Positions 32,334 through 43,471 are shown, numbered from the stretch's first letter. The stretch: 64,000 bases of DNA from Sesamum alatum (GCA_034509735.1 JACGWO010000011.1:25590979-25654978), one strand, 5' to 3'. Numbers and translations are program-made. Notes: generated by a model from the letters alone, not told the origin.

Positions 32334-32743
32334 TGTTTAGGTTTTGAGTTGTGGGAAAATGATCTTGAATGGATGAACTAGGTTTTGAGTTTGATCTGAT
32401 CTCGATGTTGAGACCCTAAAACTTGAATTCATCTTAGATCGTCATGTTGCGATTTGAATACCTGTTTAAGTGAGTTGAACCTGTCCAAGAATAACTTTAG
32501 GTTTAAATATATTTTGTCCTGTAATTTTGGCAGTTTAATATTTTTATCCTTTATTTTTTTAAAATTACAAAAGAGTCCTATGGTTTTTTGATATTTTGTA
32601 ATTTTGGTCCTTTTGGTGCTGAAATGTGCAACGGAATAAATCATGTGCGCCTTACGTGGTTCATTTAAATTGGGGCTTTTGATCAGATTGGTTCATTTTA
32701 GCCAACATAGATGAAAAAAAAATAAAATAATGTGGTACAAACG

Positions 32744-32774
<31 letters not shown>

Positions 32775-33138
32775 ACAACAATCATTCACAAACGGCAGTT
32801 TGTGATCTCATTCCACCAAATTTTTTATTGTGTCGATAATACTCTTAAATTGATTAAATTTTTTTTCTTTCTTTTTTTTATTAAATGTGATTTGTTAATT
32901 TATATATTTTTTTTATATTTAAATATATTTTATACATACCATATCAACTATAATTATTATATTTTTTTTTTTATCTAACATCGATCTTTTACATATGATA
33001 TTGGCTATCATCGTTGCACATTTACCTCACGCCCAATCACGTACTAAAAAAAATCCTCGTCTCAATTAAATCTGTTTCATCTCAATATATTTTCTTTTTT
33101 CCTTCCACTGAGATGAGATAAGAGGAAACGATTATTGA
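32334..33138. other. Intergenic DNA with AT run and TTTTGGTCC-type fragment
   Basis: 32500-32640 carries TTTGTCCTGTAATTTTGGC and TTTTGTAATTTTGGTCC, a fragment resembling the end of a foldback element (a similar phrase is at 34790-34865). An (AT)n run lies at 32741-32770. No gene recognised. Confidence 0.4.
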
Positions 33139-33147
33139 TATAATTTA

Positions 33148-33575
33148 GGATAAATTACATCTATCTCTCCTGAGATTTGACATAATTACAAATGCTCTCT
33201 CGTTGTTTAAGAAATTACAAATACTCCCCTGAAATTTGTAATCATCTAACAAATAATTCATTTCCATCCATCTTTATAGGTAAACTGACCAAAATGCCCT
33301 TATGCACAAAATTAATTTTTTTATTTAATTCTTAAAAATTTTTAGACTACAATACGCAGGGGGAGGTTTTTTAAGTTTTTTATACAGAGGAAGAATAATG
33401 GAATTTGCCTCGGGTGATTTTTCTACAATTTTAATAAAAAATTTAAGGGCAAAATGGTCAATTTTAGATATTTGGTTAAAAATTATAAACCTTAGAAAAT
33501 ATTTATAATTTTTTAAATAATGAGAAGGTATTTATAATTATATCAAACTTCAGTGAAGGTAGATATAATTTATCC
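33148..33575. mobile_element. Mutator-type foldback MITE, copy 3
   Basis: Same family as 9224-9647 and 12094-12520. Ends are GGATAAATTACATCTATC and ...AGATATAATTTATCC, flanked by the exact 9-bp duplication TATAATTTA (33139-33147 and 33576-33584). Its centre is inverted relative to copies 1 and 2, as expected for a near-palindromic element. Confidence 0.85.
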
Positions 33576-33593
33576 TATAATTTATTGTAAATT

Positions 33594-33803
33594 GCTCTCA
33601 CGAGGGAAATGTGACAATTGGGTTCTTAAAGTTGTCGTCATCTATAGTCTTCAAAGGGTCCCATGGGAAGTAATTATAGGGAAAGGGACCACTGACTTGA
33701 CCTATGTTTAATTCATGTAAGAATTGGTCTTGTGATTGTTCAGTTGGGATACTTGGCCTGTGTTGTGCCGCCACATTCAGAGCATACTTGGCCTGTGTTG
33801 TGA
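33594..33803 (+). repeat. Second copy of the repeat in the RING-H2 intron
   Basis: Matches 5112-5342 as described there but lacks its primer-site-like segment. ATACTTGGCCTGTGTTGTG is repeated at about 33749 and 33785, a small local duplication. 33804-34179 beyond it is AT-rich with nothing recognised. Confidence 0.6.
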
Positions 33804-34179
33804 GTTTTAAATAATTAATACCTTTATGAAAATTTTGAAGATTGTTGAGTGAAATGGTAAATGGAACTAAGAGCATGATTTTTATGTAGGAATTGAATTG
33901 AGTGAAAATAAAAATAAATTCAGAAATAGAATAAGGATAGTCATTCATATATGATTAATATACACAATAAATTAGAAAGTAATAGAATTATCATTGCTTC
34001 GTTGATACCATTCACATAATCGATGATTACAAAATAATGGTTATTAATGAATTGAAATGACTAATTTGTCCTTAAGATTTTTTTAAAAAAAATTACTTAT
34101 TCATATTTTATTGAATATGCTAAATTCAATTGTATAACATTAGTGATACTCTAAAAGTACAAGATCAAAAAAGAAGCCT

Positions 34180-34745
34180 GATGTAAATGGAAGTCTAAGA
34201 AGAACCTAAAGCTACAATCGGCCCAAGAGATAAGGTATCTCAGACCCCAACCTCCAGGAGAAGGTCCGTTAAGCGAGAGGACTCATAGAGGCCCACAAAG
34301 GCTTATGGGGCCTAGGGGGCCTGCACGCGTGTTTGTCAGGTCAGACTGGGAGAAACTCCACTAACACGTAGCCAAACCTCAATAGAATAGCTCGGAGGAA
34401 GACTATCTCCTCGCCACCAGGAATGCACAAGGATCTAGAAGAGTTGTTTTAAGTCATCCCAACTGCCCCTATGATTGCGGGGGCCTTACCTGCAAAAGGA
34501 GTCTTATGGATAAGCCCCGCTAAGGTTAGAAGTCCTAGACTAAGGAAGAGAAGACCTTGCAGGTCGCTGAACTCTATTATCGCAAATGACTACTCTCCCA
34601 AGTCCTAAGGGGGCTGAACTCCTCCAGATGGTAGGAGGTAGAGGCTATAAAAGGGCCCCCTCTACCCTCGGTAAGGGGTCACATCTCTCAACACTAGCAC
34701 GCGAAAATAATACTACTTAAAACATACTAGCACTGATTTATTACT
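34180..34745 (+). repeat. Solo-LTR-like sequence, family X, copy 1
   Basis: Related along its length to 36105-36790: AACCTAAAGCTACA, AGGCCCA, TCTTACCTGC, CTAAGG-GAGAAGA, CACTCTYCC, then a TATA box (TATAAAAG at 34646-34653) and ACTTAAAACA...CACTGA. The order promoter then leader fits an LTR in plus orientation. No coding sequence lies beside it. Ends are approximate. Confidence 0.6.
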
Positions 34746-34890
34746 TTGTTTGATAGACTAAATGTGTTCAAATTTCTCAATTTTGGAATATTTTTGGTAA
34801 TCCTGTAAAGTAGGGGACTAAAAATGTTGACCCCCCTATTTTATTGGACTAAAAATATAATTTTGCCGTTAACATATATTTGAGATTGAT

Positions 34891-35490
34891 GTGTGGCGAA
34901 GTCCAACTACACTACAAAGGTCGAAGGATCTTTAAATAAATCTTAAGATTAAGGGATAACTAACCCGCAAAATAATGGTTAGCACTCCAATGTTTAAGTC
35001 GATATTTGTATTAGTGAAAAATAAGAAAAGACTTGAGAATAACGTAAGATATGGTGTGATGATTATAGTGGAGGGATAAAATGTTGAAATATGTGTGAAA
35101 GTAAGTGTGTGTAGTGTAAAAAATGATAGGAAGCTCGTAGCCTTGTTGTTGATCGAAAGTGGAAGTATGAAAGTGTGAATGAAAACAAGTTATTATTATG
35201 ACTGCATCGTGACCGCTTTTTATAGGCCGTCTGGGAATAGAATTTCGGAGGTTAGTAGCAAAAAATAATACACCCTATCCTAATGAAAGAAATTAAATAA
35301 AAGTTGAGAAATTAGAAAACTGCATCAATGGAGAGTCTCGACACTTGTCGCTATTCTAAAGTTATTATTGTTTCCCTACTTGCAGTATTAGCTATTGCCC
35401 ATGACTATTGAATAAAACTCCATTAGACCTTAATAATGTCTCATCCTATGTGCACGACCACGAGGAGACTATGAATCAGTCTACAGTTAC
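34891..35490 (-). repeat. Probable solo LTR in minus orientation
   Basis: It starts TGATGTGTGG and has features of the LTRs at 45327 and 55195: a TGATGTG edge, a TTAGCACTCCAA phrase, a Val/Tyr-poor GTGTGAAAGTAAGTG stretch, and a reverse TATA box (CTTTTTATAGG at about 35214). The far end and any duplication are unclear. Confidence 0.4.
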
Positions 35491-35502
35491 GTTGCCAAAA
35501 CG

Positions 35503-35757
35503 CACTACAAAAAATAGGTCGATAGTTATGAAAAAAAATTAGCGTCGAGTTAATTAGCAAGTAAAATTTTCGTTGGTAATCTACATTATTTAATATAAAA
35601 AAATTTGCGTGCTAATGGATTTAGCAACAAAAATTTACTTCACGAATTGTGTAAATATATATATATATATATATATATATTTAATAATGAGAATTTTACT
35701 TACTAATTATTTCAAGGTTGATTTTTTTTCATAGGTATTGAGTTAATCTCTTGTAGT
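35503..35757. mobile_element. Small CACTA-like inverted-repeat element, copy 2
   Basis: It starts CACTACAAAAAATAGG and ends ...AATCTCTTGTAGTT. Internal inverted arms are TTAGCAAGTAAAATTTTC and GAATTTTACTTACTAATTA. An AT run lies at 35650-35682. Related to 32058-32333. The CACTACAAAAAA terminus resembles that of the large element at 22263, so it may be mobilised by a CACTA transposase (inference). Confidence 0.65.
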
Positions 35758-36104
35758 TACTCTCAAACACTTCTGGAAGTATATTGAAAAAATCATAAAA
35801 GTTTTTTTCCTCAATGTGCCGAATGAAGAAAGGTCTATGATTTTGGCAAACAATTTCAAGTTCTAATAAAATTCATAAAATCATAATAAAGTCAATTATA
35901 AATAAACCACGTAAATAAATTGTAAATACTTTTAACTGTTTCTATGATTTTGGCAAACAATTTCAAGTTCATTATTCACACACAACTTCCACTTTTTCCA
36001 ACTTCTTTACCAAATTAATTTTACTTTCTTTCTTTATTTATTTTCAATTTTCAGTATTTGTCATAACACTGTTCAAAAACTATTTATGATATCTAAAAAA
36101 GAAT

Positions 36105-36790
36105 ACAAAACCGAAGAGAGGCTCGAAAGGGAAAGGAGTCTGAAAAGGATTTAAAGCTACAGGCGGTTCAAGAGGCAAAAGATGTCAGCCCCAATCCCAG
36201 AGGAAGTCGATAAATCCAGAAGGATCGTAGAAGCCCAAGGAGGTATCTGGAGGCCCAATAAGGCTTGTGGAGGCTCAAGGGTGCTACATGCATGGTGGCC
36301 AAATCAACATTAGACGGAGTTCACCCAGTACGTGGCCTGATCTGATTGGACAACTCAAAGGAGCTGAAATTGCCCCGGCATGGAGGATGATCAAGAATTT
36401 AAGAAATTTGTTCAATTTATGTCAACCCTCTCCTAAAAATATGGGGAACCTTATCTAAGAAAGGAGTCTTACCTGCCTGAAGGTAAGTCCCCAACATTCA
36501 TAATCCCTAACCTAAGGGCGAGAAGATTGTCACAAGGTTTGGAGTCTATCCTTACAAACAAGCACTCTTCCGATACAATGAAGGTCGGACTCTTCTAGTT
36601 GGCAGGGGGCGAGGGGTATAAAAAGGCCACTCTCCTCCTGGTGAAGGGAAATATTTTTTCAACACATACATATAGAAACATTGTTGCTTAAAACACTGAC
36701 ACTGAATTGTTACTCTCTATTATGTTTTTCAGTTTTAATTATTGTTTCTATCACCATATACGGGCTTGAGCGTCGGAATGCAAACGTGTT
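36105..36790 (+). repeat. Solo-LTR-like sequence, family X, copy 2
   Basis: Diverged relative of 34180-34745, with a TATA box (TATAAAAA at 36617-36624) and a downstream GGGCTTGAGCGTCGGAATGC phrase typical of plant Gypsy U5. An open frame at 36267-36458 lies inside and is not a gene. The two copies differ by many substitutions and small gaps. Confidence 0.6.
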
Positions 36791-37489
36791 TTTCACAGTT
36801 CCCCTTTCCATGACCTGCGAAAAGTTAGACACAAAGATCTCAAGTTGGACATACTCAAACAAATAACCTTTTGCTCGCATTAATTTCTATTCCATATTTT
36901 ATTTTTAAAATAAATTATTTTTTCAAAAAATATATTGTTTTTCCAAACATTACCCAGATATGTTGAAAAAAGATATCTATAAATTATATAGGGATTATAA
37001 AAAGTCAATTCAAAGGAATGTAAGACATGAATGTGGAAACCCTAAACTCAAAGCAGCATTCAGAAAAGTGTTTCCATGTCTTTATAAATCAAATCGTGCT
37101 CTAAGAAAGAAATCGACAAGTCAAGTCGACATGCGTGGTAATCTCTGAAGGTGGTAGGGATCTACAGAGATTTAAGTAGTTCATCTGAATTTATATTCAT
37201 ATAAATTATGATACATTTTATATTATTTGTGATCTAATGATTTATAATTGATGTGTACACTTACTTTGTTTGCACTTTGCACCGTCAGGCCCGGGATGTA
37301 ACGTAAAAGTTGATCTTTCGTTTGGTCCACGTATTCCCACTAAAAGTATTTCAATATCTTTTTTCGAGAAGATAATATTTGAGCAAATATGGTAATGGGT
37401 ATGGGTTCAACTTGGATCCACCACGATTCGAGTACTTGAGATGAATTTGATTTTAATTTTTGGATGACCTGATTCATATATTGCATTCT
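36791..37489. other. Intergenic DNA, nothing firm
   Basis: A 62-codon frame at 36960-37148 (Lys/Arg-rich) has no recognisable motif. The rest is AT-rich. No RNA gene or repeat boundary recognised. Confidence 0.3.
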
Positions 37490-37498
37490 TAAATATCT

Positions 37499-38022
37499 GG
37501 GGTAATTACACTTTCTTTTTTGAGGTTTGGTATAATTATACGTAAATCCTTGTAGTTTGAAAAATTATATTTAGTACTCCTAAGGTTTGCTTCTATTTAA
37601 CAAATAGGTCCCTCCGTTAGTCAAAATTCATCGTACTTGTTGATATTCGTAAAAAAACTAAATTAAAGGTGATATTTGTTGTCCATTGACTTATTACTGA
37701 CTTATTGTAGGTCAAATGAATCTTTTTATCAAACTACCCTTATATATCGTCACAGGTTAATGCATGAGAGGAGGTATATCTTCACCATTAGAAGGGTAAT
37801 TTAGTTATAAAAGATTTATTTGACCTACATTAAGTCATTAATAAGTCAATCAATGGTAAATATTGATTTTTATTCAGCTCTTTTGTTAATATCAACAAAT
37901 TCGATGAATTTTAACTAACTGGGTGACCTATTTGTTAGACAGAAGGAAACCTCAGAGGTACTAGATGTAATTTTTCAAACCACAATGGATCTACGTGTAA
38001 TGACACCAAATTTCATGGGAGC
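37499..38022. mobile_element. Mutator-type foldback MITE, left part, split by a Gypsy element
   Basis: The left end GGGGTAATTACACTTTC is preceded by TAAATATCT (37490-37498). The right end (GAGTGTAATTATCC, finishing at 42884) is followed by TAAATATTT (42885-42893), an 8-of-9 match. Internal phrases match 9929-10338. The Gypsy element at 38023-42863 entered near its right end, so the MITE was there first. Confidence 0.75.
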
Positions 38023-38286
38023 TGATGGGGTAAAATTTGGGAAGTATATGATCGAAGCACACTTACACGTCTCAAATCAAGATTTTCCAGTTTTACTCTC
38101 TTTATTGCTCTTCCAAAAAAAGTCCCTTTTTACAATGAATTGACGATCTATTTATACTAAACCAATCATGAATGTGGGGAGGCGTAAACACAATTTCGCC
38201 TTCCAACCGACACTATCTAACGAATACAATTTAATGACTGGGGGTAATCTGGCAATCACATATGCAGATTGATCTTGTTACCTTCA
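38023..38286 (-). repeat. 3' LTR (left) of the 4.8-kb Gypsy element
   Basis: 264 bp, closely matching 42599-42863. A C-rich tract (GCAGCCCCCCAAC, 38287-38299) adjoins it. On the minus strand this is the polypurine tract expected beside a 3' LTR. Confidence 0.85.
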
Positions 38287-38576
38287 GCAGCCCCCCAACT
38301 TCCAAATGCATGGGAAATGCTTGGAAGTTCAAATAAGCAGTGTACCTTCGATGCAACCTCTTCCCCTAGCAGTTTTCCCTTGATGCAACCTCTTCCCTTA
38401 CTTGGACTCTCGTTTACATCTTTATAAATTCTGAATGACATCTTGATTCCTCCTTCTACTCTTGTCTTGTCTGTGCCGTCGCTTCCAGCCATATTATCTA
38501 AAATAATGTCTAAGAGTGTTGGTTCGGATATATAGTACTCTTCTCCCTTTTCTCTCATCTTTCTCTTGTTGCAATC

Positions 38577-40591
38577 TTGTTTATGAGTACATATAGAACT
38601 TGGGGAACCATTCGACGTCAGACCGGTAGAATGTCTAGTGATCAAACTACGGGAGGAGGTGCACGAGGGTACGCCGCGAGGGATGCGCCATGGCGGAGGC
38701 GAGTCGAGGCACGCTGCCTCAACCGAAATCTGGTCAAGGCAGTGCGCCTCGACCAGGGGCCGGCCGAGGCGCATGCCTGGCACTTTGCCTCAACCAGAAT
38801 CTAGCCGAGGGCCCCTCCATGCCCTTGCCGCATCCCCTGTTTCCACAGATTATGGGAATTTCCAACTCGAGGTTATCGAAGCAATTAGGAACTTACCTGT
38901 GTGTCCTTATGATTCGTTAGGTATTTCTATAGGATCGAGTTCCAAAGAGGTTGATCATTCTCTTGCCCCTCTTCAGGAGAAATTAGATGAGTCTGGCGTT
39001 AATGGTACTGTGTCGTCAGTAGCCCCCAATCCAAATCTCGTTGCCGCATCATGGATGTTGAGAATTGCCATAGTTGTATGAGTTTTGAGGAGTTTCGCGT
39101 TCTTGATGGCAAAATGAATCCTTCTTCTGAGTTCACCCTCATTCTTCTTAGTGTAGGTGATGGGATCAAGTATCATCTTTCGGGATTCTTCACAGCCTAC
39201 TTGTCTTTCTTCGCCTTAGGCTTCACGCTTCCTCCTCATCCTCTTCTATTAGAGATAATCACGTACACCACTTTGAGCATCAGCCAATTTACTCCAAACT
39301 CCTTCACATACTTCGAGGGGTTCCTCCAGCGCTTTAGGGATCTCGACTTGACCCCCTCCCTTGAGGCTTTCTATGCTTTGTTCACCCTTAGGAAGGTCCC
39401 TAATGATTCATACTTCTATTTCTATCCCCGTGGTGGTTGCAAGTTTCTGGAGGGGATTGCTTCTTAGAAAGGTCGCTGGAAGGAAAAGTTTCTTTATGTA
39501 AAAGGCCTAGATTGGGGTTTGGTGACTAATTTGGGGGGGGGGGGGGAGTCGCCTCTCGTGCCTGATCCTGTTCATGACCTTCATATGTCATTTATTGGGG
39601 CGGGGTTGTTTGACCAACTTCTTGATCGCAAATGTTTAATTTCTGCTGGTATTGCATTACTTGATTTTGCCTTGGTTTATTATTTTTTCCTTTCCTTACA
39701 ACCTTTTCTCCTTGTCATATCATTCGTTCTTTGTTATCCTTTGCAGGGAAGAAGGTTACCCTCCATGATGTTCAACACTACAAGACATATCGTGAGAGGG
39801 AAAATGCTTGCGAAAGGGAGAATGCTCAGAGGTCTCGCAACCCTCCTCCGCCCCCCTCGAGGAGAGGGGAAGGTGATCGCCAGCGTTCCCCTCCTGCTCG
39901 AGCAGGGATGCTCATGGGGGCTTGGGATGGGGTGAAGGTCATTCGTCCCCCCCTCTTGGGGGCAGTGGCTCCAAACGCCCCCGAGATGGTGGTCTTGATC
40001 CTCCCCGTTCTGGGGCAGAGAAGGGACTCTTTCTAGAGGTACCATTACCATATTACTTCATGGTGAGGTGGCAAAGGTACCTGTTTTTTCTTTATACTTG
40101 TATCTAAATTATTTCTTTAACTCTTGGTGTCTTTGTTGAGAAATTTTCACTCTTTTAGGTGATCAATCTTTTCCGAAGTGGCAAAAATGCGCTTCGAAAC
40201 CTATGAGAAGGAGATAAAGTGCTTGAAAGATGCCCTAAGATGCGAAGAAAGATCTGAATCGTTGCAAGGAGGATCTTAAAACCGCTTCAGCTGAGCAGGT
40301 CAAGTGGAAGCATAGCTTCAACCGAGAGGTTGCTTCGGGGCAAATGTTCTTGAAGCCGGAGGCCGGCCAAATTTATCTAGATTGCATGTGGAATGACTTC
40401 AAGGAAAAGTACGTGGCTTCTGATGAATTTGACCAAGCTGTTATTGACAACGCGAGTGAGATTTATGACCAGGTGATTAGACAATGTCGCGCCACTCTTA
40501 CGAAGTGCGGTCGCTATGGCAATGAAGACTTCATGTTTCTTGATCCAAAGGTTTTAGATGATGATGGTGATGAAGATGGGGAGGTCGATTG
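38577..40591 (+). pseudogene. Antisense extra ORF of the Gypsy element (putative gypsy-type transposon protein)
   Basis: The plus strand, opposite to gag-pol, encodes a plant 'putative gypsy type transposon' domain (PF04195-like): FFTAYLSFFALGFTLPPHPL, ITYTTLSISQFTPNSFTYFE and SLEAFYALFTLRKVPNDSYF then YPRGGCKFLEG (39051-39467). An acidic C-terminus follows: LKPEAGQIYLDCMWNDFKEK, ending DEDGEVD with a stop at 40591. A charged, probably coiled-coil stretch (40190-40340) lies between. A long G run at 39534 and stops at 39467 and elsewhere break the frame. Spacer-like segments suggest introns. Its function is unknown; such antisense ORFs are known from Tat-lineage elements. Confidence 0.7.
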
Positions 40592-41121
40592 AGATCGGTG
40601 AAATCAATGCACATCCTCCACTTCCCGTTGCTTTTTGGGACTCAAACCACGTTTGCCAACCACTCCGGATAATGTACTGGTCGAATATATTCCAGTTGAA
40701 GTAATTTCTCTACTTTCTCTTTTATCACCTTGTTTCTCTCTGCCCCGAAAGCCCTCCTCTTTTGTCTTATTGGTTTCGCATCAGGATTCACATTAACCCT
40801 ATGAACCATCACTTCTGGGCTTATTCCTTGCATATCTGACATCTCCCATGCAAATACGTTGAAATGGTCTTGCAAGAAATTGATTATGACATGTTCAAGT
40901 TGCGAACCCAGTAGAGTTCCAATCTTAACGGTTTTCAGTGGATTTTTAAGGAGCTCAACCATTTTCACCTCCTCAAAGGCCTCCATGTGCTCTTCATAGA
41001 CTCTCATTTTTTTAGCTTCTTTCTGAGGCGTCTTCCCCATCTCTTCTTGGGAGTTTTCCTCTCGCGGATCAACTTCTCGATCTTGTTTTTCAAGTGGTGG
41101 TACTCTTAGGTGCTGTGGCAT
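40592..41121 (-). pseudogene. Gypsy RT N-terminal fragment
   Basis: The 159-residue frame 41121-40642 has HVIINFLQDHFNVFAWEMSD, MQGISPEVMVHRVNVNPDAK and VEKLLQLEYIRPVHYPEWLANVV. The next residues (KWRMCIDFTDLN-like) run to about 40595 and then stop against the end of the antisense ORF. The RT palm, RNase H and integrase are deleted. Confidence 0.8.
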
Positions 41122-41229
41122 CGATCCCTATGAAAATGACAGTATTTGTCGGACTTCATTCTTTGCGGGTTTTCCTTCATCGGAAAACGCCATTGCACCA
41201 ACCCTTGTTGCTTGGCTACAATGAGAATT

Positions 41230-42485
41230 TCGGTTCATGGGGCGTTCAGAGGGGTGTACCGAGCCAAATCCCCTAGGGGCATAGGTCTGCATTCACACTT
41301 ACTCCCCTTCGCCTTGGGGGGTACCTTTTCCTCCTCCATGGTCTTTCGTTTTGATGGATTCATTGATCGCGAACTCGTTGACTCCTCAATTCTTATGTAA
41401 TTATCCGCTCTTAACAACAACTCTTCTTGGGAGGAAGGAGGTGGGAGGCTTTCCAGCAATTGATTCCTTGAATCGACCTTTTCTCAGATTCTGTTGCATA
41501 ATGCTTGCCAAAAGTTTTGGGTTTATGTGGGGAACTTCCAAACCAGCTTTCGAGAAGTGTTGCACGTACTCCCTAAGGCTCTCGTTCTCTTGCTGGATTA
41601 TAGTGAACAAATACTACGCGGTTTTGGGATATCGTCTATTGATCGCGAAGTGGTGCAAGAAACACTGGGAAAGCTGCTTGAAAGACTCAATGGTTCCCGG
41701 TGGTAACTGGTTAAACCACATCATCGCCTTCACAGAAAGGATATTTCGAAACAACTTGCAGTAAGCCGGGTAGCTAATGTCTAAAAAGTCGACTCTAGCC
41801 AGAAAACGGTCCAAGTGGTCCTGAGGATCGCCCACTCCGTTATACTCGCTAAGGTTTGGGATCTTGATCCCTGGCTGAATAGCTTCCGCTAAAATGTGGA
41901 GAGCGAATGGACTTCGCCGTAGGGGTGCAACTGCCAAGGGTCGTGCTGGGAACCCACCGCTTTCACAGGTTTCGGCAACCCAGATGGAGGAGGCATGTGA
42001 CCGCCCATATCTCAATGCACTTTTTCTCTTATTAGCGGTACCTCCTCCGGATGCGGAGGGGGAAAATAGTTGTCTTCATACCCTCCTTGGGGAGGTGGAG
42101 GGAAGTCGTCTTCTTCACCTAAGCCTCTTCGAGGAGATGAAGGATAATAGTTGTCTTCCGACTGCGTGGCCCTGTTGTTGACTTCCTCCTCGGAGTTCAT
42201 TCCTTCCTAGGCATCCCCGGGCCTCTACTCGCGATCCTCGAGGGCTAAGGGATCGTCTTGGCCTCTGCGAGGATAGCGAGGGGGTCGTGGGAGTAACGCG
42301 TGTTCGGTTATATACTGGGCTACAATCCTCTCGGCTGCTTGAGCAGATGAATCCTCCACTAATTGGCGAAGCGCCTCAAGAGTTATCTGAATAATTGGGG
42401 GTGGAGGCGGACCCCCAAAGCCTTCATGGTCCTTCTCGTTCTGAATGTCGTGAACAGGGGGATTCTCTGGGATGTGATCTTGCAC
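41230..42485 (-). pseudogene. Gypsy gag of the 4.8-kb element
   Basis: Frames 42485-42225, 42200-42012, 42015-41614, 41610-41401 and 41459-41235 give one gag in order. The N-terminus is acidic and Pro-rich (IQITLEALRQLVEDSSAQAA). The core has IKIPNLSEYNGVGDPQDHLD, AYCKLFRNILSVKAMMWFNQ, LSQCFLHHFAINRRY and QQENESLREYVQHFSKAGLE, which is Retrotrans_gag. A Lys-rich linker follows. No zinc knuckle is seen. A few frame breaks stop expression as one protein. Confidence 0.8.
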
Positions 42486-42579
42486 ATGATTTTCCCTCCT
42501 CTTTTGAGTTCTTCTTGTCCCGCATTCCCGTTCCTGATTCTCGATTGGGTGTTCATCCTCAATGCTTGGATCACCTTTC

Positions 42580-42598
42580 CCACAGATGGCGCCAAAGC
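42580..42598 (-). other. Primer-binding-site region of the 4.8-kb Gypsy element
   Basis: Minus strand GCTTTGGCGCCATCTGTGG lies directly inside the LTR at 42599, in the same place as in the other two Gypsy elements. Confidence 0.65.
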
Positions 42599-42863
42599 TG
42601 ATGGGGTAAAATCACGGAAGTATATGATCGAAGCACAGTTACACGTCTCAAATCAAGAACTTCCAGCTTTACTCTCTTTATTGCTCTTCCAAGAAAAGTC
42701 CCCTTTTACAATGAATTGATGATCTATTTATATTAAACCAATCATGAATGTGGGGAGGCGTAAAGATAATTTCGCCCCCCAACCGACCACTATCTAACGA
42801 ATACAATTTAATGAACGGGGGTATTATGATAATTATATATGCGGATTGATCTTGTTATCATCA
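42599..42863 (-). repeat. 5' LTR (right) of the 4.8-kb Gypsy element
   Basis: 265 bp partner of 38023-38286, with scattered substitutions. A reverse TATA-like box is seen near 42723-42735 (TATTTATATT). Confidence 0.85.
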
Positions 42864-42884
42864 GGAGAGGAGTGTAATTATCCC
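42864..42884. mobile_element. Right end of the MITE split by the Gypsy element
   Basis: GGAGAGGAGTGTAATTATCC completes the inverted repeat begun at 37499 and is followed by TAAATATTT, the second target duplication. Confidence 0.7.
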
Positions 42885-42893
42885 TAAATATTT

Positions 42894-43471
42894 TAAACAT
42901 TGTTTTAGTTATAATGCATTTATTTATGTATAACATATATTTATATAATATCACCGATAAAAATAATAATTTAAACAGTTTCAAGTTTTTAGTCATTTGT
43001 GAGCACAATTGATACCAACCCTTTCTTCGTATTGAAAAGTAAGAGTTATTACGGATTGTTTGTAAAAGTTTTACAAAAATATTTTCTACTTTTTGGATTT
43101 AAAGAAATAGTTTTGAGGTATTTGAGACCAAAGTTAGAGCGGGAATACTCTGGGTATGGGCCTAGGTACATATCTACAATTTTTGTGAGTCAGTGGTATA
43201 CTGGTGTCAGAAATCATTATTTGCAGGTGGAAAGTATTTTTTTTTATTAGTACAGATGAACAAAAAGGACTAATTAATTTAATAAAATCAAATTCTTCGT
43301 TTTAATACTTAAAGGAGGATAATTTACAAAATAAAATAATTTTACAATTAAAGAAAACATAAGCAAATTGTGTTTATGTTATCTTTTATTTAATTACTTT
43401 GGAAGGTAATTAGCTTAAATGATAAGCCAAAAAGATAACCCTATATTAGTTATTTTTATGTATTCATTATC
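42894..43471. other. Intergenic AT-rich DNA
   Basis: An 83-codon frame (42999-43250) has no recognisable motif and ends in low-complexity sequence. Nothing else is seen before the tRNA. Confidence 0.3.

Larger units (their letters stand above)
38023..42863 (-). mobile_element. Internally deleted Gypsy (Tat-like) element with LTRs
   Basis: LTRs at 38023-38286 and 42599-42863 both start TGATGGGGTAAAAT and end ..TTCA/..ATCA. The flanks are GGAGC and GGAGA, a 4-of-5 match consistent with an aged 5-bp duplication. On the minus strand it has a primer site, gag and the first part of RT. Beyond that, the rest of pol is gone and RT abuts an antisense ORF (plus strand, 38577-40591). Protease seems also lost between gag and RT. 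At 4.8 kb it is half the size of its relative at 45327-55931. Confidence 0.85.

Noticed and set aside
36960..37148. A 62-codon Lys/Arg-rich frame
   Set aside because: Length and composition are expected by chance in this DNA, and no family motif is seen.
39530..39548. Long G or C homopolymers (also near 910, 2087, 3071, 44211, 49057) as G-quadruplex sites
   Set aside because: Most lie in decayed coding DNA or beside LTRs, where polypurine tracts are expected. Homopolymer length in an assembly is unreliable.
42999..43250. An 83-codon open frame next to the tRNA
   Set aside because: No recognisable motif, AT-rich composition and no splice or promoter context. It could be an exon, but nothing supports it.
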